In this document: positions 12,993-25,629 of the stretch, in pieces
Layout: the number at the start of each line of letters is the position of its first letter
How positions within the stretch are numbered: position 1 is the first letter of the stretch
DNA from: Impatiens glandulifera
Lineage: Eukaryota > Streptophyta > Magnoliopsida > Ericales > Balsaminaceae
DNA: 64,000 nt
Direction: 5' to 3'
Assembly: GCF_907164915.1 (NCBI RefSeq)
Contig: NC_061866.1
Span: 23,267,905 to 23,331,904, forward strand
The notes under the pieces: generated by a model
What the model saw: the letters and a program-made list of their open reading frames with translations, nothing else
What the model was told of the DNA's origin: nothing
Database searches by the model: none
Translations under genes and position numbers: made by a program

Positions 12993-15663
12993 TACTCGAC
13001 TTAGTTATTTGAGTATGGTTATTACCTGTAAACCCCACTAGACTAAAATATTGAATTTAGTCCAACTCTTATTTTCTTGTAATCCCAAAACATACTTCTT
13101 TAATCTATTCAAGAGACCATCAACCCAAGAAAGAATGTCATGGCATAGACTATTAATTAGAGTTTCGATAAGAGGACTTTGAGTATATACATCATTGTTT
13201 CAGTTACTAGAGTTTTGACTTCCATATTTCCTACTCATAATAACACCATATATATGTTTCACATATATCCAATCACCAGGTCTTGAACGTTCTTTTATAG
13301 ATCGATTGCAATTGTGTTACAATATGTGATTCACATATGATTTATTTGAGCACCTCAAGTCTAGACATAATTCGTCATAGTCATAGTCACACATCACCGA
13401 TACTAAAATTATTAATTATCATGAGAGGTCTCGTGTGAGACACTTTAGTGCATTGTTAACTCATTTACACCCACTTGTTTGTTTATTTAAATTATCATCT
13501 ATAATCTCGAGTTATATAGAAACAGTCACTTGATCACATCAAGTAATGTAACATAGACAAATATTACTTGTTTAATGATGTTCTTTTTCATTAAACCTTT
13601 GATTATGGGTTATTTTAGATAAGAACGTTATGAAATATAATTAATGACACTCTTTTATGATTACTATCATAAAGACTTTTATACTTGTTTATATTAAAAT
13701 TTTTTATCACAATTTCTCTAAAAAAACAATAGTTTGAAACAAAGAAGATACATTATTGATACATAATTATAATATTTGATTACCATAATTAAGTGTCAAT
13801 ATGATGGTCATTGAGCATCTATATCTAACACATGACACAACATAGACCCATATTTTAGGTACAAATAGTTACAAGACTAAATGTATGATAGGTTTGTATT
13901 TAAGATTTACACATGTGTGTAGGACTCGAAAGATTAAAGTGTGAAAATAATATTTTGTAAAATAACTAAGAGTTTAAAGTAGAGACTGTCATTTGACGAG
14001 CATTAGAGACATATTGTCGAGGGCCACTTTTAAGTGTAATCAAACACCGGACAAAAAAATAGAATTTCTAAAATGTATTATAATACAAGAAATTATTTTC
14101 TTTATCAATTTATATCGAAGCAAATTGGGTGGCGATTCTAAAAAAGATTAAGGCAATTCTAATATTTTGAGTTCATCACTTTACATTTTTAGGAGATGAT
14201 CTCCGAAAGGTGCTATTTTCTCATCTCGTTTATGAGATTTGAGAGAAATTTAAGTAATAGGTATCGACTATAGAGAGAAACGTTTTCCAAAGTTGAAAAC
14301 TAGACGTCAAACATTTTGTTTTTCAAACACCATATAACTTCATTTATTTTGAAATTGTTCATTCATTTGTAATGCATTCGTTTCATCTTCAAAACATTCA
14401 TCAAAGTTATTCATTCATTTTAACCATCTCTCAATTACTCGATCTTCTTTTTGAATATTGTCTATGAAATATGTATTATTTTTGTAATATTTTTTGTTTT
14501 GAGTTTGGAACTTAGTAAATTTTTATAATTAACACCACACCTAGTCTCAAGCATAGATTCAACGATATCATATATAATTGATGTTTTAACTCTTCTATAC
14601 TAGAGGATGGTTCCCAAAAATTCATTGATGCATATGTTGTATTATAATTATTTACACATTTTAAGACTAAATAACTCTAGTTATCAAAATTATCTTTTAG
14701 ATTATTCGAATTAATAATGGGTATGAAAATATGCTTCCCTTTATTCACGTTATTCATCAATGGTGGTGTCCTAATCGGTTTCTCAATTTGAATGGTTGTA
14801 ATCTGAACTATCTGGTTAGAGTGGTGTAATTTATTCAGAGATTGAAATTCCTTATCTTCCATATATGGCATATCTAAGGTTTCATTTGAATCTAATTATA
14901 GAGATTGTAACAACCATTAGTTAAGTAAGTATTAATGTTGTTTTTATCCCACATCATTATATTTCCATTCTTCTCTTGGTCTTATTTATGAGGGTTTGTT
15001 AGAAATAAATAATGGACATGGGAGAGACAAATATGGATTAAGGGCGTAAATGAATCGAGCTGCTCATTAAAAGTTCGATTCTAGTTCGGTCTAAATTGTT
15101 TAAGATTCGAGCTGAATTCAATCTTAGATAAGACTCATTGGATGGCACGTCGATATTTTTCGACCGTAATCATATAATTTTTACTATTTATGAGCTTATT
15201 GCTTATGAGCCTCCCCAAAATCCAATTATTCACATAACCCTATTTTCTAACTTGTTTTCCAAATTCCAAATCTTTCTATGAATCTGTGAATGATTTGATT
15301 GTCCCTAGTCATCTCATATTCAGATCTTTCTACAAATTTGTAGATTGAAGATTAGTTATTTTTAGATTATGATAGATGAAACTAGATAGGAAAAAATATA
15401 CTATAAAATTTTAAATTTTGGAATAGACTTTATATTTACAAAATATCTAACCCTACCCGACAATACTAATTTTGTTAATCATTATACAAAAATATTATAT
15501 TTACCTAATATAACATAAATATACATAGGGTGAGAAATATTACTAATATTATAAGTATATATTTCTCTATCATACATCAATATATCGAGAATATCGATTT
15601 TTTCGGTATTCCAAAAAAGTAATTTATGATACCGATACTAAAATTATTGGTATAGTAAAGGTA
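12993..15663. other. Non-coding, no recognised feature
   Basis: AT-rich sequence without a supported gene. The small minus-strand ORF at 14677-14871 has no recognisable domain and no supporting context. The stretch may be old unrecognised repeat. Confidence 0.5.
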
Positions 15664-17278
15664 TGTTGAGATCAACGTCAACAACAACCGGTGAGGTTTG
15701 AGTATTGTTGAACGACTATCAACTTCCAATTTGATTTTAACCCTGTTAGAGGTTAATACCTGTTTCTATTCTCCTGACAAATCTTCACGAGCTCTTGAAT
15801 CTCCTCAAGCTCGGATTCTCGGTTTTAACCCTGTTAGATTTGAAGCGTATTGATGTAATATGAATAAGACACTCAGAAATGGACATGGAGTTGTTTAGGG
15901 ATGTTAGGAGTTAAAAACTCATATGTTACCCCTTCTTCTGTTTCCAAAATGATAAACTAGAAGATTTTAACATGTGTAGCCTCTACCCAAGCTCGGTCAG
16001 AAACTCATGTCTTAACAATACATGTTCTGAACTCCAAGCTCTAAATCTTTTGAACAGACACCCTTTGTTCGATTTAAAACGCTTAATATGCTTAAAAAAT
16101 ATTACAGTAATTTCTCTCTCAGCTTATCTTAATGGAAAGTACAGAATATATGAATTATAATTGGGATAGTGAAAGAGTAATCTTGAATAAAGGTAGTAAT
16201 GTTTCTCCTAATATGTCCGGTAATATGTGTCGCGTACTACACCTTATTGGGTGACAGCCGCTTTGCATTCAATGATGGCGCGTTGTAGAGCTCTGCGGTG
16301 TTAATGTAGTGTAGCTCTACTTGAGTGCTATAGCCGCACTTGAGTATCGTAGCCATACTTGAATAGCGTGTGATTAATGAGCTTCTTAGAAGGTTTAGAT
16401 TTAAGGATGCACGACGCTTAATGCAATAGTCGAATCTGAATATTGACATGTGGCATTATTCCGTTGATTATTGTGTGTGTTGATGTGGCATTATTCCTCT
16501 TGTCGGGCAATGAGCATGGAATATGAGCGATAGCTTCTTTAGTGTTCTGTTGAAACCTAGACGTCTTTTAGCGCTTCTTCAGACTAGGGCGTCTGTTGAA
16601 GCTTAGACGTCTGCTAACGCTTCTTCTTCAGACATCCCGTCTGATGAAGTTCAGACTATGTCTTCTCGCACACTTCTTTAGACAACCCGTTAGATGAAGT
16701 TCAGACTACGTCTGCTCGCGCATTTCTTCAAACAACCCGTCTGATGAAGTTCAGACTACGTCTGCTCGCACACTTCTTCAGACAACACGTATGATGAATT
16801 TCAAACTACGTCTACTCGCGCACTTGTTTAGACAACTCGTCTGATGTGGTTCAGACGACATCTGCTCGCGTACTTCTTTAGACAATCCGTCTGATTAGGT
16901 TCAGACTACGTCTGCTTTTGCAATTTTTCAGATAACCTGTTTGATGAAGTTCAGACTACGTCTGCTCGCGCACTTCTTTAGACAACCCGTTAGATGAGGT
17001 TCATACTGCATCTTCTCGCGCTTGCTTTAGACTACATCTGAAGACATACGACTTTTGAGTTGTACCTACACAAATGAAAATTACCCAACTTAGTTCTTGT
17101 TCAGACCATAACTTAGTTTTGTTCAGACTACAACTTAGTTTTGTTTAGACCACATCATTAAAACTATGTCATATTGAATTAAACTTATTTATCTAAGATT
17201 ATTAAATGTTTTTTTTCTTTAACTAATTATTTCTATTTCAATTAGATTTCATTTTCCTTTATTTAATTTAATCTAACA
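15664..17278 (-). mobile_element. 3' LTR of minus-strand copia element C (beta type)
   Basis: On plus it starts TGTTGAGATCAACG and ends AATCTAACA. It is followed directly by a minus-strand polypurine tract, so it is the 3' LTR of an element whose body lies to the right. Its first ~200 bp closely match the LTR fragment at 40661. It carries an array of ~50-bp units at about 16560-17030 with CAGACTACGTCTG and CTTCAGAC...GTCTGATGAAG-type stems. Confidence 0.85.
16555..17035. repeat. ~50-bp tandem repeat array inside LTR
   Basis: About nine units built around 'TTCAGACTACGTCTGCTCGCG' variants and 'CAGACAACCCGTCTGATGAAG' variants; each contains inverted AGAC/GTCT arms. It resembles the array at 37990-38830 in reverse orientation ('GCGCGAGTAGACG'). 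Confidence 0.85.
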
Positions 17279-17293
17279 ATTTCCCCTTTTTTT
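17279..17293 (-). promoter_or_regulatory. Polypurine tract of element C
   Basis: The minus strand reads AAAAAAAGGGGAAAT directly before the LTR start TGTTAGATT. This is the expected site for plus-strand DNA priming in LTR retrotransposons. Confidence 0.8.
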
Positions 17294-17399
17294 GATGATG
17301 TTAAAACTAAGTTAACTAGATCAATTTTACAAACGGATGATTATATTAATATTATCACACACAAAAAATATAAAAATAAAAAGTTTGAGTTTAGGATCC

Positions 17400-19778
17400 C
17401 TCCCTTTTAATTCTTGAATATTCAGCCTTGCAAACCTCTTTCACCGAGTATAAGATGTATTAGTCGACCTCCTCCTCGACCACCTCCACCTTGACCACCA
17501 CCGCGACCACCTCCACGACCACCTTCTCGATCTGCTTGGCAGGTACCACGACCACCTTGGACTGGATTCTCTTTGGAACGTGTGCCACGAACACTTGTTC
17601 CCCCTCGATTTCTATTTTCCTCCTTTTTAACATTATCAGGGTCAGCAATAACAAGGACGTGTCTTTAGCAGCTTCAGCAACCGCATTTTTTCAGCATGGA
17701 AGAATCGAGCGATCGCGTTAGCATCTTTGATTTGCTTAGCTTCTGCAGACTTGAGGGAATTGGGGATTTCAATCATTTGGTGAGTGAAGATTTCAGTTGA
17801 AGACCTTGTCTCATTGTGGCACTCAAGATTAAGAGACTCAGACTTGTCATAAAGCTTAAAGTTCTATGTGAGCAAGTATTTTCTCATCTAGAACATCTTT
17901 GTTCGGAACATCGCCACTTCATGTGTAGTCTTCAACAAGTCTTTGTTAGTACTCCCTTGAGCCGATAATAAGTCGGCATTACTGAGGAGTTCACTACAGA
18001 TCGCTTCTCTAGATTTTCTAGCCTAGAAGAAATAGAGTGAATGCTCTGCTGCATCGGAACTAGAGCTTTTAGAATGAATTTGCGGAAATTCAAAATTCCC
18101 AGAAAAGCCTCCTAAGAAGAAGATGGGGGTAGACGAAACGATCTCGGAGCATGCTAGAACAGAGCGAATAGGATCAAGATGAAAACTTACTTGTATTGAT
18201 CTCTTTAGTTCCATTTCAAGAGAAGAGACTCGAGGCATATTGATCAATGCCCAAGACTCACCGCCTGCTCCTTCGATTCATTGCGCAGATCTCTATCGAA
18301 ATCTGATAGTTCTTCAGAAAGGAGAGTTAGACTGCTTCTTTTCCGACGCTTGCCTGTTTGTGAGACGATCTGAACATCGGACTTGGGTGTCTGTTCAGGT
18401 GGAGGAGATGAAGGCTAAGCAGCCTCTACTTCATATGATTTCTTGGAATATACATGTCCCCCCTCAATATACGGGGTCTGTATTTGTTTGAATATAGGGG
18501 AGAAACAATAGATTGTTCCCTTTAAGTAGACGGAGGCAGCTGCTCATACGTTTGAGAACGCTACTTCTCAACATGAGGAAGTGACTTATGCGCTTCATAA
18601 AGAGGGAGCGTCTGCTCATCAAAGTGAAAGGTATAAAACCGCGTTTCTTCAACGACGATTTGTGCTATTCGATGATAGAAAGAGTCGCCTACTCTTCAAC
18701 CACCGAGAGCAGCTGCTCAACAGTAGAAATGATATCTCATCAATATAGTACAGCTGCTAATCCTCGTTTGAACAGTTCAACTCTACTCGAGGCCCTTTGT
18801 TCCGAAGAGCATCAAAATGAGACGCCTTAATGTCGTGGATATATTGGAGAGTCGTGGAACAATAGGAATCCATGAGTAATTGAAGACATTCAATAACCTT
18901 CCCATCTGTTAGAGAAGTTCTGTCTGAAGGATTAAAGTTTTCACTCCTTTCGCAGACGATGAGAAAGAGAGCGCGTCCTCTAGCATTTGCTGCAACGAGC
19001 TCTCTTCTCTTGAGAGCCTCATTGACATCTTGTGTCTTGGCCTAGAAGATGACCAATTTCTCCATTTTCAGCTGTTCTTTCCACTTTTTTGCCACATCAG
19101 AAACTGGGTTAATGTCACTAAACTTCGTGTGGATTCTGGTATATAGTCATTTATCATATACCTCGATTTTTGCAGACGTCGTGGACTCAATGTCCTTAAG
19201 GATGAGGTCGAGTGTCTAATTGACTTCAGACGAGAGTTTTGGAATATAGTATGCTATATCTTTTTCCTTCCCTACAACTTAGGCAAGTTTGGGGTCAAGA
19301 ACAAGCTCCCTAAATGTGATGCCTTTAACCCCTCGGGCCGCTCGTAGCAAAGGGAATGGAGAAACATTCCTAGAAAAGGTATTTGCTGGAAAGACTATAG
19401 TAGGGCATGCATCCGTCTGAACAAGTGTTGATTCGTTGGTCTATTTAGTAGCTGGACAACCTGTTTCTTCAATATTAGCAGCAACAGACGCAGGCACAAC
19501 CTCTTGCTCTACTACAAGAATTCCAACTTCATCTTGACCAGCAGCTTTAACAGCCACTGGTTCAACATGGGAAATAATTTCTTCTTTCCTTATCTCTTTT
19601 CAATAGATTCACCAACTGTCTCAGTAGTTGGTTCAGAAGCTTGTTCCACAACGGGAACTACACATGGCTCTATGGCCAGAATAGGATCAGAAGTTACCTT
19701 ATCAAACGCTTGAAGAACAGGAGAGGCATCCTTTTGATCAGTAGGTAGAGCATCCGCCTGAGCAGCAGGAATGACCTT
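17400..19778 (-). pseudogene. Accessory ORF3 of element C, 3' part, broken
   Basis: Minus-strand reading gives segments related to the ORF3 proteins at 53488-56828 (minus) and 34546-37700 (plus). Recognisable parts: a 'GEQVFVAHVPKRIQ' segment at 17530-17600 (compare 'GEQVLFVALISER' near 37525), a V/E-rich end at 17460-17530 that in another frame encodes a glycine/arginine-rich tail, and 'IPAAQADALPTDQKDASP' near 19730-19790. Many stops and frame changes break it. The N-terminal half is absent because element D's LTR starts at 19779. No function is known; see the element H copy for domain layout. The plus-strand T-rich ORF at 17491-17721 is a shadow. Confidence 0.7.
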
Positions 19779-21513
19779 TGTTAGATTAAAGTTGTTAATT
19801 AAGTTAGGATAATTAATCAACGTTATAAAACTAGCGAGTTTTGATAATTTAGTTTAATGATCTAAAAGGGAGAAATTGTTAAATTAAAGTGTTTGATTAA
19901 TTATAAGTGCATCAATAAGACTGAATTCTGTTATTGATTATGTGTAGGATCAAAGTAAAGAAAACCAAAATTGGGAAGCTGTCTAGTAGTTGATCAAATT
20001 CGTTATTTGATCAACTTTAGTATCCTGAAGAGACGCATTTGGTTTTAAGTTCGGCTTCGGGTCTTAAGATGCGCATTCGTTTTTATATCGAGTTCGGAAT
20101 TTTGCAGAAGCGCGTTCGGTATTATGTCAAGATCGGTTTTGGAGAAGCGCTTTCGGTTTTATATCAAGTTCAGTATTTTGAAGAAGCGCGCTCGGTTTTA
20201 TATTCGGTAGTTGATCAAATTCAGTATTTGATGAACTTCGGTATTTTATATAGAGCGTTTCCAGTTTTATTTGATTTCAGTATTTTAAAAGCGCGTCCGA
20301 TATTATGTCAAGATCGGTTTTAGAGAAGCACTTCTAGTCTTATATCGAGTTCAGTATTTTGAAGAAGCACGCTCGGTTTTATATCTAGTAGTTAATCAAA
20401 TTCGGTATTTGATGTGGAGCACTTCCGGTTTTATATGCTTTCGGTATTTTAAAAGCGCGTCTGGTATTATTTTAACTTCGGTTTTATTCAAGACCTTCTG
20501 GTATTATATCAGGAAGCTTTCAATATTTTACTAGTTAGGTATTATATCAGTACCCTTCCGGTATTTTACCAGATCAGTATTATATTAGGAAGCTTACGGT
20601 ATTTATAAGAGTTTGGTTTTATAAGCATTTCCAGTACTGGATGAAATTCGGTATTTAATCAAGCATCCGTTATTGGAAGTCTTACAGCGTAGTTGAGCTA
20701 AACATATTGAAGACTACCACGTGTTAAAGTAATTCAAATTCCATGTGATGTACATTCCAAGTACACCACGATCCCATTAATGATAATATGCGTACTATCT
20801 TCATCTAGTACATCCACGATCAAAACCGCATATTCTCTGATGTACTATTCTAGAACTCATCCAACCAAAATAGGACAGGTGTCCTCTGAAGTAAATGTGT
20901 TGTTGAACTATTATCTACTTAAGAAGAAGCTAGAGGACAATTTGTAAATTGTTTTTTATAACGATTTCTTGCAAGTCTTAAGCTTTTCTGAATCAATCTC
21001 TCAATCTCTCAAGCTCTCAATTTCTAAGAGTTTACAAGTTTACTACATTGTTAAAGTTGTATTACATATTTTTCATTCTGTGTGAGTTTTCAGTATTGTA
21101 AGTTGACAAAATCTATTCTTGTTCAACAGAGTGTTGTGTTCTAGGAGTTCGGAAATAGGCAGTGTCTAAGTCCTGGTTTTCCGACTGGGTTTGTGTACGT
21201 GTTGTAATTAAATCAAATGTTCTAGTGAATATCCTTCTCAAGCTTGAGAAGAAGGGTGACGTAGGAGAGTTTACTCTGAACATCCATAAACAAACTATGT
21301 TTCTTGAGTTTTTTTAATTCGCATTTTCAACTCTTTATATGTCACTTCAAGTCTAAACAAACAGTTCCGCACTTGATTCCGGTCAAGAGTTTGTGACGAC
21401 TTGCGAAGAATAGAAACAAATGTTAATTTCTAACAGATTTAATATCGAACGAAGGTTTTCGCGGTTAATAATACTTGGTCAACCCCCTGCTATTGTTGAC
21501 TCTTTTCCTAACA
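19779..21513 (+). mobile_element. 5' LTR of element D (gamma type)
   Basis: It runs from TGTTAGATTAAAG to TTTTCCTAACA, directly before the PBS. Internal repeats (about 20040-20680) are built on 'CGGTATTTT', 'TCGGTTTTATATC' and 'GAAGAAGCGCGCTC' rather than TTAGAC. A second polypurine-like tract plus LTR-start-like sequence lies 98 bp inside (19864-19888). The inverted copy ending at 33478 has a similar internal tract at about the same distance, so this is a subfamily trait. Confidence 0.8.
20040..20680. repeat. CGGTATTTT-type repeat array in gamma LTR
   Basis: Irregular 40-60-bp units contain 'TCGGTATTTT', 'GAAGAAGCGCGCTCGG' and 'TTTTATATC'. The inverted array at 32600-33270 ('AAAATACCGGTC') is the same family on the other strand. 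Confidence 0.8.
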
Positions 21514-21515
21514 AG

Positions 21516-21527
21516 TGGTATCAGAGC
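21516..21527 (+). promoter_or_regulatory. Primer-binding site (initiator tRNA-Met)
   Basis: TGGTATCAGAGC is complementary to the 3' end of plant initiator tRNA-Met and lies 2 bp after the LTR. This is the standard PBS of plant Ty1/copia elements. Confidence 0.93.
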
Positions 21528-21561
21528 CAGATTTTCTATTCTCAAACAATCAGATATCATC

Positions 21562-22752
21562 ATGTCTTTCATCAACAAGCCTCCCATATTATGCATTGAA
21601 GAGTATGTTGATTGGAAGATTTGCACAGAGGTGCATCTTGCCTCCCAAGATGACGATATGTGGTTCGTTATCACTGATGGCCCGATAAGAATTCAAAAGG
21701 AAAGATGCAAGTGAATATCTGAAGATAAAAAGATAAAACAACCATGATAACTTGACCAAAAACACTTTGTATAAAACACTTGATAAGAACATATTTGAAA
21801 AGATCATAGCATTTTCTATTGCCAAGGTGATATGGGAGATGATTAAAAGAATAAGAAGGATCAGAAAGCAATGTTAGCAGAGGAAAGCGGAAGAAAGTGG
21901 GCCTGAAGTGATTCAGACTCCAGTTTCTCAAGTGATTGTGATGATGAAGAAGTCAAGTTCTTCATGGCTAATGATGAAGAGGTATTTGACTTTGTCTCTA
22001 AAGAATTCACTCAAGACGACTTGATTACTGTATTTAATGACATGGTCATTAAGTACAAGAAATTTTCTAATCTCGTTTTAGCTCAACAAGACAACCTAAC
22101 TGGTAAAACAGATGAACTATCCTCTGAGAATGAGAAACTCAAGGAGACAGTTCAAATGTGGACCAAAGAAAAAGAGAGAGCCAACTATGTGATCGTTGTA
22201 TGGATGAAGTCTAGGAATGCGGTCAATTAGATGACGAGTCAGCTAAGGCCTGCCAAATGCAAATTTGGTCTAGGCTATGACAATAGCAACCCAGATATGT
22301 CATGCAAGAAGTTGAAACCCAAGAAATACAAACTTCCTTCTATAATTTTTGTTAAGGGTACCTCAACTGACAATCAAGAGAATCATGATGCAGATGAGTT
22401 AGTAACTAAAAAGGAACTAAAATATGTCGAGCCAACTGACAAGTCAAGATGGATTAATCTTGAAAGAATGAAAGTCAGTCGATCAGTTGGACGTAAACCT
22501 GATAGACGACCAAAAAGGCATAATAGAAGTTCATCGTCAAAAACTTATAACACATCTAAAGGCATACAAAGAGATGTCAAGACTAATACAAGTAAAATTA
22601 TTAAGACTAACACTAGGTGATTCATCAAAGTAACATAAGTATGAATCCCCAAAGGACTGATTAACCGTGGATCTAATTAAATGTGGGCACCAAAGGTGTA
22701 AATAGTTTTATTCGTAGGTTAAACATTACAGTTGCATGGAGGATTTAGAGTG
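21562..22752 (+). pseudogene. Copia gag, element D, internally deleted
   Basis: The ATG at 21562 starts a Gag-like protein ('MSFINKPPIL', then 'DDDMWFVITDGPI'), the N-terminus seen in the window's other Gags. After about 21840 the reading jumps to the acidic post-zinc-knuckle part ('SDSDSSFSSDCDDEEV', 'FMANDEEVFDF'), so most of the UBN2-type Gag domain and the CCHC knuckle are missing. A coiled-coil-like stretch (21964-22230) and a basic stretch (22231-22620, many K/R) follow, then a degraded 'IPKGLINRG...MWAPK' near 22640-22700, the usual linker before protease. Several stops are present. The frame is then cut by the solo LTR at 22753. Confidence 0.88.
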
Positions 22753-23559
22753 TGATAGGATCGGTTTAATCAATAGAGACTAGGGTCTGGCTATTGATGA
22801 CAACTTCTGTAAAACGGTTTGATAGAAATTCTGTTAAGGATTAATATCACTTTCTATCCTTCACAAACTCTTGCAAACTCTTGAAGCAATTCAAGTGCGG
22901 AAAGTTTGCTCATGTTTGAAATTAAGAACCAGTTCTAAAAGAGAAACATAATGTAAATAACACAACAATTTGTTTATGAATGTTCGGAGCAAACTCTCCT
23001 ACGTCACCCCTTTTTCCAACCACCGTAAGGATTCACTAAGCTTTTTTGAATCAAATACAGTTTACTGACTAGCTAACTATTGAACAGAACAGACTCTGTT
23101 CAACTTATAGTATGTTTAAGAATATCACTCAACTAGACAATGTTTTGATTCTCTCTCTCTCTTGAAGATGATGTACAAGATCAGTAAACAAGTGAGTAAG
23201 CAATTCGTAATATAGATTATATGACTAGCAGCTCGTCCGTTGTCCTTGAGGATCTTTAAATAAAGACAGGTATCAACGGTCGAATATTCTGCATTGAAAC
23301 GTGCCAAACATCCATCGGAAAGTCTCCATAGTACAAGAGTACAGTAGGCTCTGTGCACAAGGATCGTGGCCGTACCGAACTAGTAGTGCACCAAATATTC
23401 TTCTAGACCTGTCCTACAAGAAACAAGTAGTGAAAAGAATATTTACATACGTGGAATTCATTTATTGGATGCAACTGGTTGTTGTACTGGTCTGCACGGA
23501 TCAGTGGAGTAGAAGTAACATACATCTATTTGATCGTGGGTAGACGGATGCTAACTTCA

Positions 23560-24296
23560 AGCAACTGTTGAAGCGAGGCATTAGACGTACTACATTAGAA
23601 TGCCAACTCTAAGTAAGTTAGACGCCCACGTCTAATAGCAAGATCCATTAGACCACCAAGTATAATGGAGTTAGACGGCAAGTCTAACTGCGTTTCACTT
23701 CAGACTTGTCTGAAGGAGTTAGACGTCAACGTCTAACTTTCATTGGTTAGACTGCATATCTAACTACGTATTTGTTAGATTGCACGTCTAACTATGTATA
23801 TGTTAGACTAGACGTCTAACTACGTATCTGTTAGACTGCACGTCTAACTACGTTTCTGTTAGATTGCACGTATAACTACGTATCTGTTAGATTGCACGTC
23901 TAACTACGTATCTGTTAGACTACACGTCTAACTATGTATCTGTTAGACTGTACGTCTAACTACGTATCTGTTAGACTGCACGTCTAACTGCGTATCTGTT
24001 AGACTACACACTGCGTATTTGTTAGACTGCACATTGCGTATCTGTTATACTGCACGTCTAATTTCGTATCTGTTAGACTGCACGTCTAACTGCGTATCTG
24101 TTAGATTGCACGTCTAACTGCGTATCTGCTAGACAACACGTCTAACTACGTATCTATTAGACTGCACGTCTAACTACGTATATGTTAGACTGCACGTCTA
24201 ACTACATATCTTTTAGACTACACGTATAACTACGTATCTGTTAGATTGCACGTCTAACTACGTATCTGTTAGACTGCACGTCTAACTACGTATCTA
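23560..24296. repeat. Hairpin-unit array (28-bp units) in solo LTR
   Basis: About 20 units of ~28 bp contain GTTAGAC-TGCAC-GTCTAAC followed by TACGTATCT. Several units have changes in one arm. The array continues at 25347-25510 beyond the Harbinger insertion. Confidence 0.9.
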
Positions 24297-24299
24297 TTA

Positions 24300-25343
24300 G
24301 ACCATATCCAACCCACAAACCTATTCTCAAACCCAAAATGCAGTAAACGTCACATCAAACAGTAATTCATCTCCAACCCAAAAACCCATTTTCAAACCCA
24401 AAAGAATATTCTTATAATATTCCTTTCTTACACTAAATTTTTAACTTTATTAATGTTATCTATATATTTATCAACTTTACATATTTAACTCCAATCTTTT
24501 CTCATTCATTTAATAATATTAAAATAAAATTAAGTATATATATCAACAATTCATAAATAACAAAATAACTCAATAATACATTTAAATAAACAAACATATT
24601 ATATTAAAACAAACATTATTAATAAAAAAACACTTGGTACACGTACACATAGCATAAACAATGTATCAATTCTCGGAATTGGTGTACTCTTCCCACAGAT
24701 GATTGATTAATGCATTATGAAGTTCAATGTGTGCATCTTTATTTCTAATTTTTACATACCGAGATATGAAATCTTGAAATCGAGTATTTTCATCTATCAC
24801 CCTCTCGACCTCTGGTGAATGCGTTTCCATTTCAATTTCGATATGTGCATTAAGGTCACGTTCATCCTCAATAATCATATTATGCAAAATTATGCATATA
24901 GTCATTATATCATGCAACACTTCTTTTCTCCAATATCGTATCGGTCCTGCTACAATATCGTATCGGTTCTGCTAAAATATAAATATAAAAAAAAATAGAT
25001 AAAATTTTAAGTATAATACAATTTAATGATTTAATTAAATATTTAAAAAATATTAAAACTTTTTATCTTAAAATTAAAAATTAAAGGATCAATAAATTGT
25101 TTCAAATAATTTGTTTCAAATAATTTATTCAAACAAGTTTAATATTTAAATTAATATAGTAATATATTTCAAGGACTTAATTAACTTTTTATAAAAAAAT
25201 TAGGCAGGGTGAACAGTAATCCCGCATATATGCATTTATTTTCGGAGAGAGAATTTCCATTCTCATTTTGCAGGGATGTTTGCTGTTCGGTTGGAGCAAA
25301 AATTGGAGTTGCGTATGTGTTTGCAGTCCGGTTGAAGAAGCTC
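24300..25343 (-). mobile_element. PIF/Harbinger-like element, TSD TTA
   Basis: This 1044-bp block interrupts the TTAGAC array exactly. TTA flanks it at 24297-24299 and 25344-25346. Its ends are imperfect inverted repeats: left GACCATATCCAACC, right (reverse complement) GAGCTTCTTCAACC. A 3-bp TWA target and such ends are typical of PIF/Harbinger elements. It carries only the C-terminal end of a transposase (24666-24920), so it is a deleted, non-autonomous copy. Confidence 0.88.
24666..24920 (-). pseudogene. Harbinger transposase C-terminal fragment (HARBI1/ALP1-like)
   Basis: The 84-residue reading contains 'IMTICIILHNMIIEDERDL' and ends 'HNALINHLWEEYTN', the usual C-terminal pattern of plant PIF/Harbinger DDE transposases. 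The DDE catalytic core is absent; the family protein is about 400 residues. It lies inside the TTA-flanked element. Confidence 0.85.
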
Positions 25344-25629
25344 TTAGACTGCATGTCTAACTACGTATCTGTTAGACTACACGTCTAACAACGTATCTAT
25401 TAAACTGCACGTCTAACTAGGTATCTGTTAAACTGCACGTCTAACTACGTATTTGTTAGACTGCACGTCTAACTACGTATCTGTTAGACTGCACGTCTAA
25501 CTAAGTCTAACTTAGCATATTTTTGATGCACCTGCACAAAAACAATTAGACGGCTTAACTTTATTCTCTTTTATGTTTTACACAGGTTCATCATCAAAAT
25601 GTTGTTAGTCAAGATAAATTGGCCCAACA

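Larger units (their letters stand above)
22753..25629 (-). mobile_element. Solo LTR inserted in element D gag-pol (contains Harbinger)
   Basis: On plus it starts TGATAGGATCGG and ends TTGGCCCAACA, the reverse complement of the alpha-type LTR. Flanks are GAGTG (22748-22752) and TAGTG (25630-25634), a likely TSD with one change. The host reading continues from gag into the protease 'DSG' motif right after the LTR. A hairpin-repeat array spans 23560-24296 and resumes at 25347-25510, split by a Harbinger element. Without that insert the LTR is about 1.83 kb. Confidence 0.9.

Noticed and set aside
14677..14871. 64-residue minus-strand ORF
   Set aside because: No domain, no context and a length expected by chance in AT-rich DNA.
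17491..17721. Plus-strand Thr-rich ORF
   Set aside because: Shadow of the minus-strand ORF3 tail of element C.
23560..24296. Regular 26-50-bp repeats resembling a CRISPR array
   Set aside because: The repeats are contiguous and palindromic without unique spacers, lie inside LTRs with TSDs, and the DNA is plant nuclear.
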